DNA from: Candidatus Magnetominusculus sp. LBB02
GTDB taxonomy: Bacteria; Nitrospirota; Thermodesulfovibrionia; Thermodesulfovibrionales; Magnetobacteriaceae
Direction: 5' to 3'
NCBI GenBank assembly: GCA_022321325.1
Contig: JAKOEO010000031.1
Location: 1-42,525, forward strand
Length of the DNA stretch: 42,525 nt
Made by a program: the position numbers and the translations under genes. Under the pieces are notes generated by a model that saw only the letters and a program-made list of their open reading frames with translations, had not been told where the DNA came from and searched no databases. Positions 33,809 to 42,525 of the stretch are shown here, in pieces. How positions within the stretch are numbered: the first letter of the stretch is position 1; each line of letters starts with the position of its first letter.

Positions 33809-36402
33809 ACGAAATTACCAAGGAACTACAAGCGGACGGAAAGAACATACACAATAACGACCTGCTTGTTAAGATAAAAGAGTGGCGCATTGAAGGCATT
33901 ACATCTCACTCGCACAGCGTACCTCCAGAATTGGAAGCAAGGCTCAAGGCCTTCTTTTGGGGAAAGGAACCCCCTCAATCGGTTAAACCGCCTATGCCGC
34001 CTTCACCGGCGAGGCTGTCCACGCCGTCGCCGCCGTTTGTAAATCAGCCTCAGGCAAAGCAATACACAACGTTGCCACCGTCGTCATCTTCGCCGGCAAG
34101 GCCGCATCATACGCAGCCGCAACAGCATGTGTCGGCAAAACAATATACGCCGTCGTCATCGGCAGGGGCAGCCACAGCGCCGACAAAACAAGGCGGCTAT
34201 CAGGAAAAAAGATATTCTTCCGGCGCCAGGCCGCCCTCACATCAAAAAAAGTACACGCCGCCGCAGGGAAAGCCACAGCAGCAACAGGCTAAACCGCCAC
34301 AGGGAAAGCCGCAGCAGACCGCTAAGCCAGTCCAGTCAGCCCGGCCGGCCACTGCGGCTCAACCGGAAAAAGATAAGGAAAAACTCATCATCCCTCCTGG
34401 CGTGGTCGTTGCAAAGACCTCCGAGGAAGAGGATGAGATAACCATCCCTGATAGATTTAAAAAGAAAGTCGAAGTGGAAAAGGCCGAGAAGGCCAAACCA
34501 AAGGTCAGCATGCAGCGCGCCTTTCAGTCTATACGAAAGGTTGAGCAAAAAAAGATATTTGATTCGCGCTCTGGCAAAAAAGGGATGCGCATGAGGCCGT
34601 CAGGGCAGAGGCCAATGCCTGTAAAACAGCAGATTCCGGCAACCGCCCCACGCAAAAAGGTAATGAAAATTCAGGAAGGCACTACTGTCAGCGAATTTGC
34701 AAAGGCCATCGGCCAAAAAATCGCCGAGGTGATTAAGAAATTCATGGAACTGGGCACAATGCCCACGATAAATCAGCCGATTGACATCGAGGCCGCGGCG
34801 ATAGTGGCCGAGTCCTTTGGAGTGAAAATAGAGGTAGCCGAGGTAGAGGATTTCGAGATGGCCGAGGAGCAGGAAGATGCCGAAACCCTTATTCACCGCC
34901 CTCCTGTTGTGACTATCATGGGGCATGTTGACCACGGCAAGACCTCGCTGCTTGACGCCATAAGAAAGACCAAGGTGACGGAGTCCGAGGCAGGCGGCAT
35001 AACCCAGCACATCGGCGCGTACAAGGTTACGCTCAAAGGCAAGGAGATAGTCTTTCTGGATACCCCTGGCCATGAGGCATTTACGACAATGAGGGCGCGC
35101 GGGGCAAAGGTCACCGACATAGTCGTTCTTGTCGTAGCGGCGGACGACGGTGTAATGCCGCAGACTATCGAGGCCATAGACCACGCCAGGGCCGCCGGAG
35201 TACCCATCGTGGCGGCTGTGAATAAAATAGACAAGCCCAACGCAGACATTGACAGGGTGAAAAAAGAACTCGCCGAGCATGGAGTTATACCTGAGGCGTG
35301 GGGTGGCAAGAATATATTTGTCGAGGTATCGGCAAAGAAAAAAATAGGCATAGAGGACCTGCTTGAGATGATAATCTTGCAGGCTGAGATGATGGAGCTA
35401 AAGGCCAACCCAAAAAAGCAGGCGCGCGGCATAATAATTGAGTCAAGGCTTGACAAAGGACGCGGCGCCATAGCGACCGTGCTGATTCAGTCGGGGACGC
35501 TAAAAGTCGGAGACATATTCGTAGCCGGCGTGAATTTTGGCCGTGTCAGAGCGCTCATAGACGATGTCGGCGTTAAGACCGTTGCCGCCACGCCGTCAAC
35601 CCCCGTTGAGGTCATAGGATTTTCAGACGTGCCCAACGCCGGCGAGTTGTTTCTGGTAGTGGACGACGAAAAGAAGGCGCGCCAGATAACAATGTCAAGG
35701 AAACAAAAGACGCAGTCCGTTACCGTGTCGCACGCAAAGAAACTCAACCTTGACGAGCTGTATGCCCGAATCAAAGAACTTGAAATCAAGGAACTCAATA
35801 TCATTATAAAGGCGGACGTACAAGGCTCTGCCGAGGCCCTCAGGTCGTCTTTGGAGGGAATAAAGCACGAAGAGGTAAAGGTCAAGGTAATACATACCTC
35901 TATGGGCGGCATTAATGAATCCGACGTGATGCTTTCCTCGGCGTCAAACGCGATAATCATAGGGTTTAATGTCCGGGCGGATGCAAAGAGCATGAAACTT
36001 GCCGACAGAGAAGGCGTTGACATCAGGTTCTATAATGTCATATACGACGCTATAGACGATGTAAGAAAGGCGCTGGAGGGCCTGCTTGAGCCAACGCTGA
36101 AAGAGACTATTCTTGGCAGCGCAGAGGTGCAGAAGTTATTTACTATCTCGAAGATCGGCACTATTGCCGGCTGTCAGGTGACCGAAGGGATTATCCAAAG
36201 AGGAAGTGACGGCATCAGGGTAATCAGGGATAACATTGTTATTTACGACGGTAAAATTTCCACGCTGCGCAGGTTTAAAGACGACATAAAAGAGGCCCAG
36301 AAAGGCTACGAATGCGGTATTTTAGTAGAGAATTTCAACGACCTCAAAGTCGGTGACATCCTTGAAAACTATAAGATAGAAAAGATTGCCGGCAAGCTGT
36401 AA
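33784..36402 (+). CDS. infB: translation initiation factor IF-2
   Basis: 872 residues. The N-terminus ([10 protein letters not shown]) is the usual IF2 N-domain. Residues 60-200 are a Pro, Gln, Ser-rich linker with repeated KQYT, KRYS and PPQGKPQQ units. The GTPase begins at residue 380 ([11 protein letters not shown]), with DTPGHEAF and NKIDKP following. The C-terminal domains bind fMet-tRNA. It overlaps ylxR by 25 bases and has GGAGG ten bases before the ATG. It brings initiator tRNA to the 30S subunit. Confidence 0.98.
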   Translation: MHAKQKRVNEITKELQADGKNIHNNDLLVKIKEWRIEGITSHSHSVPPELEARLKAFFWGKEPPQSVKPPMPPSPARLSTPSPPFVNQPQAKQYTTLPPSSSSPARPHHTQPQQHVSAKQYTPSSSAGAATAPTKQGGYQEKRYSSGARPPSHQKKYTPPQGKPQQQQAKPPQGKPQQTAKPVQSARPATAAQPEKDKEKLIIPPGVVVAKTSEEEDEITIPDRFKKKVEVEKAEKAKPKVSMQRAFQSIRKVEQKKIFDSRSGKKGMRMRPSGQRPMPVKQQIPATAPRKKVMKIQEGTTVSEFAKAIGQKIAEVIKKFMELGTMPTINQPIDIEAAAIVAESFGVKIEVAEVEDFEMAEEQEDAETLIHRPPVVTIMGHVDHGKTSLLDAIRKTKVTESEAGGITQHIGAYKVTLKGKEIVFLDTPGHEAFTTMRARGAKVTDIVVLVVAADDGVMPQTIEAIDHARAAGVPIVAAVNKIDKPNADIDRVKKELAEHGVIPEAWGGKNIFVEVSAKKKIGIEDLLEMIILQAEMMELKANPKKQARGIIIESRLDKGRGAIATVLIQSGTLKVGDIFVAGVNFGRVRALIDDVGVKTVAATPSTPVEVIGFSDVPNAGELFLVVDDEKKARQITMSRKQKTQSVTVSHAKKLNLDELYARIKELEIKELNIIIKADVQGSAEALRSSLEGIKHEEVKVKVIHTSMGGINESDVMLSSASNAIIIGFNVRADAKSMKLADREGVDIRFYNVIYDAIDDVRKALEGLLEPTLKETILGSAEVQKLFTISKIGTIAGCQVTEGIIQRGSDGIRVIRDNIVIYDGKISTLRRFKDDIKEAQKGYECGILVENFNDLKVGDILENYKIEKIAGKL

Positions 36403-36421
36403 CGCTAAGGCCGAGGCAAGC

Positions 36422-36700
36422 ATGATATTGGGGATAATGCGTGTGAGCATATTCATACCTGAGGCTGGTTCGCTGAAGGCCAAGAGGTTTGTTGTTAAAT
36501 CAGTGAAAGACAGGATTAAGAATAAGTTCAACGTCTCGGTCGCTGAAGAGGCAAACGACCTATGGCAGCGCGTCGAGCTTTATGCGGCCTGCATATCCAC
36601 GGACACTCAACACGTAAACAGCACGCTTGAAAATGTAAAAAATCTGATTGAAAAGGACCCGCAGATAGAAATACTTGATTATTCGCTGGAGCTGTCCTAA
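36422..36700 (+). CDS. ylxP: YlxP-like protein (DUF503)
   Basis: 93 residues from the ATG at 36422, which has GAGG five bases before it; the longer reading from 36386 overlaps infB. Blocks SLKAKRFVVKSVKDRIKNKFNVSVAE and LWQRVELYAACIS match DUF503, found between infB and rbfA in many bacteria. The molecular role is unknown. Confidence 0.88.
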   Translation: MILGIMRVSIFIPEAGSLKAKRFVVKSVKDRIKNKFNVSVAEEANDLWQRVELYAACISTDTQHVNSTLENVKNLIEKDPQIEILDYSLELS

Positions 36701-36701
36701 G

Positions 36702-37079
36702 GTGCTGCCCTACAAGCGCAGCCAGCGAGTTGGCGATATAATGAGGCAGGAGATCTCGGAAATTATCCTCACCAGAGTGAAAGACCCGCGGCTGGGGTTT
36801 ATCACTGTTACTGATGTAGAGCTAAGCGACGACCTTAAGACAGGGCGTGTATATATAAGCGTCCTGAAAAAAGATGAGCTTGCGCGAACACTGAAGATAC
36901 TAAACGCAGCGGCTGGTTTTATTCGGCACGAGGCCGCAAAAAACGTAAAGCTGCGGCAAATTCCAAACATTGTGTTTTCAGAGGACAAGTCTATTGAATA
37001 TGGAATGAAGATAGACGGCCTGTTAAATAACATAAAACATTCAGACGAAAGGAAAAGGGACGACCATGATACCACCTGA
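36702..37079 (+). CDS. rbfA: ribosome-binding factor A
   Basis: 125 residues from the GTG at 36702, one base after the ylxP stop, giving VLPYKRSQRVGDIMRQEISEII; earlier codons overlap ylxP. DPRLGFITVTDVELSDDLKTGRVYISVL is the KH-fold core. RbfA matures the 30S subunit by acting on 16S rRNA helix 1. The tail is highly charged (DERKRDDHD). Confidence 0.95.
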   Translation: MLPYKRSQRVGDIMRQEISEIILTRVKDPRLGFITVTDVELSDDLKTGRVYISVLKKDELARTLKILNAAAGFIRHEAAKNVKLRQIPNIVFSEDKSIEYGMKIDGLLNNIKHSDERKRDDHDTT

Positions 37080-38028
37080 AACACTGCTGTCATATATAAA
37101 AGAAAATGACAAATTCTACATCTTGCCGCATGTCTTTCCTGACGGTGATGCGCTGGGGTCGGCCCTGGCGCTTGAGAGCGCACTGTGCTCTATCGGTAAA
37201 AAGGCAATCGTCTTTTCGCGCGACACCGTGCCTGACATGTTTGACTTCCTGCCTGAGGCGCGCCGCATTGCGCCGCTAAGCGATATGACTTGCCCAGAGC
37301 AGGCCGTCTTAATCCTCGTTGACTGTAACGCCCCCAACAGGGCGGAGATAGAGAGGATAAAGTTTAAATACACCATTGTCATTGACCACCATGAAACAGA
37401 GTCCAGCTTCGGTGATATCAGATGGATTTTGCCAAAATCGCCCGCTACCGGTCTGATGATATATTTTCTCATTAAGGCCCTCGGCGTTGAAATAACCGGC
37501 GCAATGGCGCTAAATATTTATACCGCGCTTGCCGTAGATACGGGGATATTCAGATATTCAAATACGACAGCGGAGTCTTTGTTTGTGGCCGCCGATCTGG
37601 TCTCAAAGGGAGTGAGGCCGTCGTTTGTCGCCGACCGCCTGCATAATAACTGGACAGAGGCGAGATTCCTGCTCCTGAAACATATGCTTAACAGCATTGA
37701 GATACAAAAGGACACGGCCATATGTTTTATCACCAACGATATGTTGAAAAAAACCGGCGCTAAACCGGAAGATGCAGAGAACTTCGTCAACTTCCCCATT
37801 ATGATAAACACTATAAAAGTAGCGGCTCTGTTTAAAGAGACGGGAAAGGACTTCTGGAAGGCGTCCCTGAGGTCGCGCGGCGACGTGAATGTGGCCAAAA
37901 TAGCTGAGAAATTGGGCGGCGGCGGCCATAAAAACGCAGCCGGCTTCAGGATATCGGGAGATATAGAGACATCAAAAAAGGCGCTGTTAGAATCTCTTGA
38001 CGGAGTTGGAGAGTCATCCGGGGGGTGA
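37066..38028 (+). CDS. nrnA: DHH-family oligoribonuclease/pAp phosphatase (NrnA)
   Basis: 320 residues. Metal-binding motifs are PHVFPDGDALGS, LVDCNAP, VIDHHETE and, in DHHA1, GGGGHKNAAG. NrnA degrades short RNAs and dephosphorylates pAp from sulphate activation. AAGGG lies seven bases from the ATG; the start overlaps rbfA by 14 bases. It commonly sits between rbfA and truB. Confidence 0.95.
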   Translation: MIPPETLLSYIKENDKFYILPHVFPDGDALGSALALESALCSIGKKAIVFSRDTVPDMFDFLPEARRIAPLSDMTCPEQAVLILVDCNAPNRAEIERIKFKYTIVIDHHETESSFGDIRWILPKSPATGLMIYFLIKALGVEITGAMALNIYTALAVDTGIFRYSNTTAESLFVAADLVSKGVRPSFVADRLHNNWTEARFLLLKHMLNSIEIQKDTAICFITNDMLKKTGAKPEDAENFVNFPIMINTIKVAALFKETGKDFWKASLRSRGDVNVAKIAEKLGGGGHKNAAGFRISGDIETSKKALLESLDGVGESSGG

Positions 38029-38915
38029 TTAACGGCGCGATAAATTTCAATAAACCGGAAGGTATCTCATCCCATACGGCTGTACAACGAGTAAAGTCAG
38101 CTCTTAAAGTGGCAAAGGCCGGCCATGCCGGAACGCTTGACCCTCTGGCCGAAGGGGTGCTTGTCGTCTTATGCGGCAAGGCTACAAAGCTCAATCCATA
38201 TCTTTCCGTGCTGGATAAAAAATATACTGCCATAGTAAAACTTGGAGCGGCCACCGACACCCTTGACAGGGAAGGGAAAATCATCAGGACAGCCCCCATA
38301 TCGGGGATTAGCGCCGAGGGCATAACAGAGGCGTTAGGGCAGTTTTCCGGCGTTATTTCCCAAACGCCGCCAATGTACTCAGCCCTGAAAGTAAACGGTA
38401 CGCCGCTTTATAAACTTGCCCGCAAAGGGCTTGAGTTAGAGCGTAAAGAGCGCACCATTACCATATTCGCTATCAGCCTTACGGCCTTTGAGCTACCGTT
38501 TATTACGCTGGACATACACTGTTCGAAGGGGACATATGTCAGGACGCTATGCAGCGACCTTGCCGAAAGCCTCGGCGTCTGCGGCCATGTCCACGCGCTC
38601 AAACGTACAGCCGTCGGGCATTTCGACATAAGCGGCGCAAGCGGCCCTGACGGCCTTGATGGCGCGCGAGTTTTTTCAATGGATGAGACGCTCTGCCATC
38701 TAAGCGAAAGAACGCTGACTGCCGGTGAACAACAAAAGATAGCGGCAGGCGCTATGCTCGACGATTACGCCCATGGCAGGAAAAACGGTGAAGCCATCAG
38801 ATTGAAGGACATTAGAGGAAATTTATTTGCTGTCGGCGCTTACGCGGACAATAAAATTAAGCCGATAACATTTCTAAGCGGCTTGTCTTTTGAAAAAAGA
38901 GGGGGCAATAGTTAA
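38025..38915 (+). CDS. truB: tRNA pseudouridine-55 synthase
   Basis: 296 residues, GTG start overlapping the nrnA stop (GTGA). INGAINFNKPEGISSH opens the family, the catalytic Asp is D39 in AGHAGTLDPLAEGVL, and CSKGTYVRTLCSDLAE is the C-terminal core motif. A PUA-like tail follows. It converts U55 in the T loop of all tRNAs. Confidence 0.96.
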   Translation: MINGAINFNKPEGISSHTAVQRVKSALKVAKAGHAGTLDPLAEGVLVVLCGKATKLNPYLSVLDKKYTAIVKLGAATDTLDREGKIIRTAPISGISAEGITEALGQFSGVISQTPPMYSALKVNGTPLYKLARKGLELERKERTITIFAISLTAFELPFITLDIHCSKGTYVRTLCSDLAESLGVCGHVHALKRTAVGHFDISGASGPDGLDGARVFSMDETLCHLSERTLTAGEQQKIAAGAMLDDYAHGRKNGEAIRLKDIRGNLFAVGAYADNKIKPITFLSGLSFEKRGGNS

Positions 38916-38967
38916 AGCAAAATTTCACAATAAATCATTAAGTAGCTAAAAAAAATGAAAAAAACAC

Positions 38968-38996
38968 TTGACAAGAGTTTAAAATTATGTTAGAAA
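38968..38996 (+). promoter_or_regulatory. promoter of the pil operon, start codon at the predicted +1
   Basis: TTGACA (38968-38973), a 17-base spacer and TAGAAA (38991-38996). The expected transcription start is 39003, the first base of the GTG start of pilM, and there is no ribosome site. Confidence 0.6.
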
Positions 38997-39002
38997 TATA
39001 CT

Positions 39003-40061
39003 GTGTTGGATATATTTGGACCTAGATCGCTGCTTGGGCTGGACATAGGGTCGTCCAGCATAAAGGCCGTGCAGTTGAAAGATGCCAAAACAGGGTATGA
39101 ATTAGAGCTGTTTGATGTCATTCCGATACCGTCTGATTTGATAATTGAAAATGTGGTTGCCGACCAGCAGAAGCTTTCCGAAGCCATCAAGTCGCTGATT
39201 AAAAAGGCAAAGATAAAGGCCAAAAACACTGTAATATCAATCTCCGGGCACTCCTCAGTGATAATCAAACGTATCACGCTGCCAGACATGACAGAGGAGG
39301 TGTTAAATGAAAACATACGTTACGAGGCGGAGCAGTACGTGCCGTTTGGCATAGACGATGTAAATCTTGATTATCAGATACTTGGCCCGGCCGAGGAGCC
39401 AGGTCAAATAGACGTCATCCTTGTAGCGGTAAAGAAAGACGTGTTAAACAGCTATCTTAGCGCTGTCAAAGGGGCTGGGTTAGTTCCTGTCATAGTGGAT
39501 GTGGATGCCTTTACGCTTGAGAACATGTATGAGGCAAACTATCAGTCCGAAGGGGCAAAGAGCGTGGCGCTGCTTAATGTGGGCGCTTCCAACACGACGA
39601 TAAACATATTGAAAAACGGCGTGTCGGCCTTCACCAGAGACAGCTCTATTGGAAGCAAACATCATACTGACGCCTTGATGAGAGAATTCGCGGTATCATA
39701 CGAGGAGGCTGAGCAGATAAAACTTGGCCAAACCGTAAATGGAGTTACCCCCGAACAGGCGGCCCCGGTTATTGACGGGGTATCAGAGGAAATAGTAATG
39801 GAGATAAACCACTCCCTGGACTTCTTTAGCGATTCGCCTGAGATGGAGGCAATAGAGGGCTTGTGGCTTGGCGGTGGCGGCGCTCTGGTAAAGGGATTAA
39901 AAGAGAAGTTATCTGAGATGACAGGCTATCCGGTGTCAGTGATAAATCCGTTTAAAGAGATAAAGCTGCCTAAGGGCATTGACGCAGGCTATATAGAGTC
40001 CATAGCGCCTGTTGCCACGATTGCAGTCGGCCTGGCAACGAGAAGGCTTGGAGACAGATGA
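39003..40061 (+). CDS. pilM: type IV pilus assembly protein PilM
   Basis: 352 residues. LLGLDIGSSSIKAVQLK is the actin-like phosphate-1 loop of PilM, and GGGGALVKGLKEKLSE the later one. ENIRYEAEQYVPF is the typical helix. PilM is a cytoplasmic ATP-binding ring that grips the N-terminus of PilN. The start is GTG (39003) or TTG (39006); no later start precedes the conserved core. Confidence 0.95.
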   Translation: MLDIFGPRSLLGLDIGSSSIKAVQLKDAKTGYELELFDVIPIPSDLIIENVVADQQKLSEAIKSLIKKAKIKAKNTVISISGHSSVIIKRITLPDMTEEVLNENIRYEAEQYVPFGIDDVNLDYQILGPAEEPGQIDVILVAVKKDVLNSYLSAVKGAGLVPVIVDVDAFTLENMYEANYQSEGAKSVALLNVGASNTTINILKNGVSAFTRDSSIGSKHHTDALMREFAVSYEEAEQIKLGQTVNGVTPEQAAPVIDGVSEEIVMEINHSLDFFSDSPEMEAIEGLWLGGGGALVKGLKEKLSEMTGYPVSVINPFKEIKLPKGIDAGYIESIAPVATIAVGLATRRLGDR

Positions 40062-40630
40062 TCAAAATAAACCTCCTTCCATCAGACGGAAAGGCTAAAA
40101 GAAGAAAAAAACCACCCGCCGCAGTACCACTGCTGTATGCAATCACCGTATTAGTGCTTATAATTTCTTTAGCCGGCGGAGGTTTTGGCTATAAGATTTT
40201 GTCAGACCGGTTGAGTGCGGCTCAGAAGGAAAAGACGGAGAAAACTGCGCAGCTTGAGGCATTGAAGAAAAAGACAAAAGATGTCGAGGCGCTTGAAAAA
40301 ACAATCAAGACTATCACTGATAACAAGAAGGTAATCGAGCAGTTAAAGGCCAATCAAAGCACCCCCGTGAGGGTTCTTGATGAGATTAGCAGGCTCTTGC
40401 CGGACAATGTCTGGCTTACAAGGATGAACGTGACAGAGCAAGGCTTGACATTAAGCGGCGTTGCAAAGAAAAATGACGATGTAGTTATATTCGTAAATCA
40501 CCTGAAGGACTCGAAACTATTTATCAACGTATATTTAAGCAAATCCCAAAGCGGCGCTATGGGGGAACTTTCAGTGTACAATTTTGAGATGCAGATGAGC
40601 ATAAATGTCGCACCTAAGGCGGCTGCGTAG
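40058..40630 (+). CDS. pilN: type IV pilus assembly protein PilN
   Basis: 190 residues. The PilM-binding N-terminus IKINLLPS is followed by a membrane helix at about residues 23-46, a coiled coil and a ferredoxin-like periplasmic domain. It overlaps pilM (ATGA). It pairs with PilO in the inner-membrane alignment complex. Confidence 0.94.
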   Translation: MIKINLLPSDGKAKRRKKPPAAVPLLYAITVLVLIISLAGGGFGYKILSDRLSAAQKEKTEKTAQLEALKKKTKDVEALEKTIKTITDNKKVIEQLKANQSTPVRVLDEISRLLPDNVWLTRMNVTEQGLTLSGVAKKNDDVVIFVNHLKDSKLFINVYLSKSQSGAMGELSVYNFEMQMSINVAPKAAA

Positions 40631-41229
40631 TGGGCCTCGTAATGCCGGATGTAAACAAGCTTCACCCGGCTCTTAAGGCGTTGATAGCATTGTTGCCGGC
40701 AATCATTATAGCTGTCCCATTTTACATGCTGGTTTACAGCCCGAACACTGAACAAATCGAAAAAATAAAAGTGGAACTGAAAAAAACTGACGATGAGATT
40801 GCCACTGCCACCAAAAGAGTGGCGAAACTGCCGACGCTGCTGGCAGAGAAGAAATTAGTAGAGGCTGAATATCAGAGAATCAGGCGTTACCTGCCCGAGG
40901 AAAATGAGATAACGACGCTTCTAAAACAGGTATCTGACAATGCGATAAGCTCCGGGCTGAAGGTTGACTTGTGGCAGCCGCAGCCGAAGAGAACTCATCC
41001 GAGCAATATTCTTTATGAAATTCCGGTTACCGTGAAGGTTACGGGCACATATCACAAACTTGGCGATTTCTTAAGCAGAATAACGGCTCTGGACAGGATA
41101 GTCAACACATCGCAGATTGATCTGGCCACAAAAACAACGGACAAAGAGGCCACTCTTGCCATCGGCCTTGAAGCCCGCACTTTTTCGGCGATACCGGAGC
41201 CGGAACCGGCTAAAGAACCGGCCAAATGA
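40630..41229 (+). CDS. pilO: type IV pilus assembly protein PilO
   Basis: 199 residues, one membrane helix (ALIALLPAIIIAVPFYMLVY), then a coiled coil and a periplasmic domain (LPEENEITTLLKQVSDNAISSGL). The start is the GTG at 40630, whose G is the last base of the pilN TAG stop, with an ATG five codons later. The C-terminal PEPEPAKEPAK tail is Pro-rich. Confidence 0.93.
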   Translation: MGLVMPDVNKLHPALKALIALLPAIIIAVPFYMLVYSPNTEQIEKIKVELKKTDDEIATATKRVAKLPTLLAEKKLVEAEYQRIRRYLPEENEITTLLKQVSDNAISSGLKVDLWQPQPKRTHPSNILYEIPVTVKVTGTYHKLGDFLSRITALDRIVNTSQIDLATKTTDKEATLAIGLEARTFSAIPEPEPAKEPAK

Positions 41230-41795
41230 GCATGAACTACAGAGATAAATTATGCCTTTTAGCGGTGATATTATTGGGTGTGGCCGCCCCGTCTGGCGCA
41301 TCTGCCGACCCGGCTGCAAACCCGCCCGCCGCAGCGGCGCCACTGATGGATAACGCCACAAAAATGGATAACTCCACGGCAATGGACAATGCTATAGCCG
41401 CGGCCTTAGCCCCTCTGACAGTAGAGCGGTATGTCTATGAGTCCAGCGCAAGGAGAGACCCTTTCATGCCCTTGTTGACGGACAAGAAGGTGCCTGCCCC
41501 ATCTGCTGCGCGGCCAAACAGGGCGCCTCGGGCGCATTCCCCTCTTGAGGAGCCTGACCTTAGCGCCATAGCCCTGAAAGGGATAGTGGCAGACGCTAAG
41601 AAGACATACGCTGTCGTTGACATTAACGGAAAGACATTCGTAATCACCGTCGGGACATATATAGGCAATGACGGCGGAAGGGTTATCAAGATAAACGCGG
41701 ACAATCTCGTAGTCGAAACGTTGAAATATGACGATACCAATAAAGAGTTTAAGTTATATCAAACTATTCCATTAAGAAAAGAGGACCAGGAATGA
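41226..41795 (+). CDS. pilP: type IV pilus protein PilP
   Basis: 189 residues. A signal peptide (1-27, ending SGASA) precedes an Ala/Pro and MDN-rich spacer (NATKMDNSTAMDNA). The PilP fold is SSARRDPFMPLL, then LSAIALKGIVADAKKTYAVVDINGKTFVITVGTYIG. Most PilP proteins are lipoproteins; no lipobox Cys is seen here. It links PilN-PilO to the secretin PilQ. It overlaps pilO. Confidence 0.92.
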   Translation: MSMNYRDKLCLLAVILLGVAAPSGASADPAANPPAAAAPLMDNATKMDNSTAMDNAIAAALAPLTVERYVYESSARRDPFMPLLTDKKVPAPSAARPNRAPRAHSPLEEPDLSAIALKGIVADAKKTYAVVDINGKTFVITVGTYIGNDGGRVIKINADNLVVETLKYDDTNKEFKLYQTIPLRKEDQE

Positions 41796-42525
41796 TCATG
41801 ATGAAAAGATTAGCGCTAACCGGTCTATTTCTGATATTTCTTTGCGGCTGCGCGTTTGCAATGGAATCCACAAATACCGCGGCAGACAAAAATGATGTCA
41901 TTACAATAGACCTGGCAAAAGAACCGATAAGCGAGGCATCGTCGCCAGATTCCACAGAGGCCGACTCCCCCGCCTATAAACAGGCTGACAACGCCATCAC
42001 GGCCATAGAGGTGGCCAATGAGTTTGTAAACATTACGGCGGCCAAACCATTTAAGTATAAGGTTATGGACAAAGACAACCAATTCATAAAGAAGATAGAT
42101 CTCATCGGCGTCTCTGCCGGGCGATTCGAAAATGTCATACTGCCTGGAAGCGCAAAGGTAGCTGACGTAACTCTCAAACCAGCGGACGGCCATGTTGTTG
42201 TGGTTGTAACGCTGGCCTCTGCCGCCTCGATAAAAGCCAATTACTCGGACAACACCCTCTCTCTGGTGTTTAATAAGCCGGAGGCAGCCGTAAGCCATCC
42301 AGCCCCGGCACCGCTTCCAGAACCTAAAAAGGGACATGGGAAGAACATCACCGGCGTTGCGTTTTACAAGGACTCTGATAATGCCGCCAGGCTGGAGATA
42401 GCGGCTGACGGTTTGATAAGTTCGGACGTATTCACCCTTGATGGAAGGGTTGTCGTAGATGTTCATGACATAAAGATGTCAGCTGTTGTGCCGAAAGATA
42501 TCGCGCCTCCGCTTAATGCAGTTCG
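41792..42525 (+). CDS. pilQ: type IV pilus secretin PilQ, 5' part only
   Basis: The first 244 codons from the ATG at 41792 (ATGA overlap with pilP) run open to the window end. A signal peptide (LALTGLFLIFLCGCAFA) precedes two beta-rich AMIN-like repeats, about residues 60-165 (LIGVSAGRFENVILPGSA, then VVVVVTLASAASI) and from 190 (ITGVAFYKDSDNAARLEIAADG). AMIN domains bind peptidoglycan in PilQ. The secretin domain itself must lie beyond the window. Pil order confirms the call. Confidence 0.9.
   Translation, partial: MIMMKRLALTGLFLIFLCGCAFAMESTNTAADKNDVITIDLAKEPISEASSPDSTEADSPAYKQADNAITAIEVANEFVNITAAKPFKYKVMDKDNQFIKKIDLIGVSAGRFENVILPGSAKVADVTLKPADGHVVVVVTLASAASIKANYSDNTLSLVFNKPEAAVSHPAPAPLPEPKKGHGKNITGVAFYKDSDNAARLEIAADGLISSDVFTLDGRVVVDVHDIKMSAVVPKDIAPPLNAV

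Overview
The window looks like the chromosome of a Gram-negative, free-living bacterium of moderate G+C content. An outer-membrane type IV pilus operon (pilMNOPQ) shows two membranes. The F1Fo-ATPase operon carries paired b' and b subunits, b has a signal peptide, and the a and c genes are absent. That layout, with a CheV, a cobalamin CbiC and an addA-before-addB pair, fits Nitrospirota or deltaproteobacterium-like lineages. The lineage is inferred from gene style only; no search was run.

Region 1 (1-4479) is the accessory part. A 236-bp near-perfect direct repeat (1-236 and 2962-3197, one mismatch) flanks a unit of three tandem paralogous small secreted proteins and a protein with an RlpA-like double-psi beta-barrel but no signal peptide. 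Each repeat holds a sigma70-like promoter and two mutually exclusive hairpins in the leader of the RlpA-like gene, plus the first codons of a DNA methyltransferase. Only the right copy runs into the full methyltransferase, which ends in a degenerate staphylococcal-nuclease-like domain. The left copy is an eight-codon stub. This is the best candidate for an undescribed excisable or exchangeable cassette.

Region 2 (4476-8528) has a STAS anti-anti-sigma factor overlapping the methyltransferase, then tilS. Facing them on the minus strand are a HAD phosphatase, a class III aminotransferase gene interrupted by one in-frame UAG, and a small ORF with a promoter abutting its start. Region 3 (8699-11751) pairs a secreted TIM-barrel glycoside hydrolase-like protein with an O-antigen ligase/polymerase-like membrane protein, behind a promoter whose spacer is occupied by a palindrome. 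Region 4 (11752-17680) is addA-addB, the double-strand-break repair helicase-nuclease.

Region 5 (17776-20474) is cheV-cbiC-HAD phosphatase, then a small membrane-anchored coiled-coil protein. Region 6 (27658 down to 20517, minus strand) is atpF'-atpF-atpH-atpA-atpG-atpD-atpC, followed by a U32 peptidase-family gene and a DUF2283 gene. Region 7 (31601 down to 27920) is rel/spoT and a fused methyltransferase-glycosyltransferase, with a MidA-like methyltransferase diverging from spoT over a palindromic 35-bp gap. Region 8 (33354-38915) is tpx, then the translation operon ylxR-infB-ylxP-rbfA-nrnA-truB behind a consensus promoter. Region 9 (39003-end) is pilMNOP and the 5' part of pilQ, cut by the window edge. 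No gene-free stretch exceeds 300 bases, and I saw no rRNA, tRNA, CRISPR array or recognisable insertion sequence.
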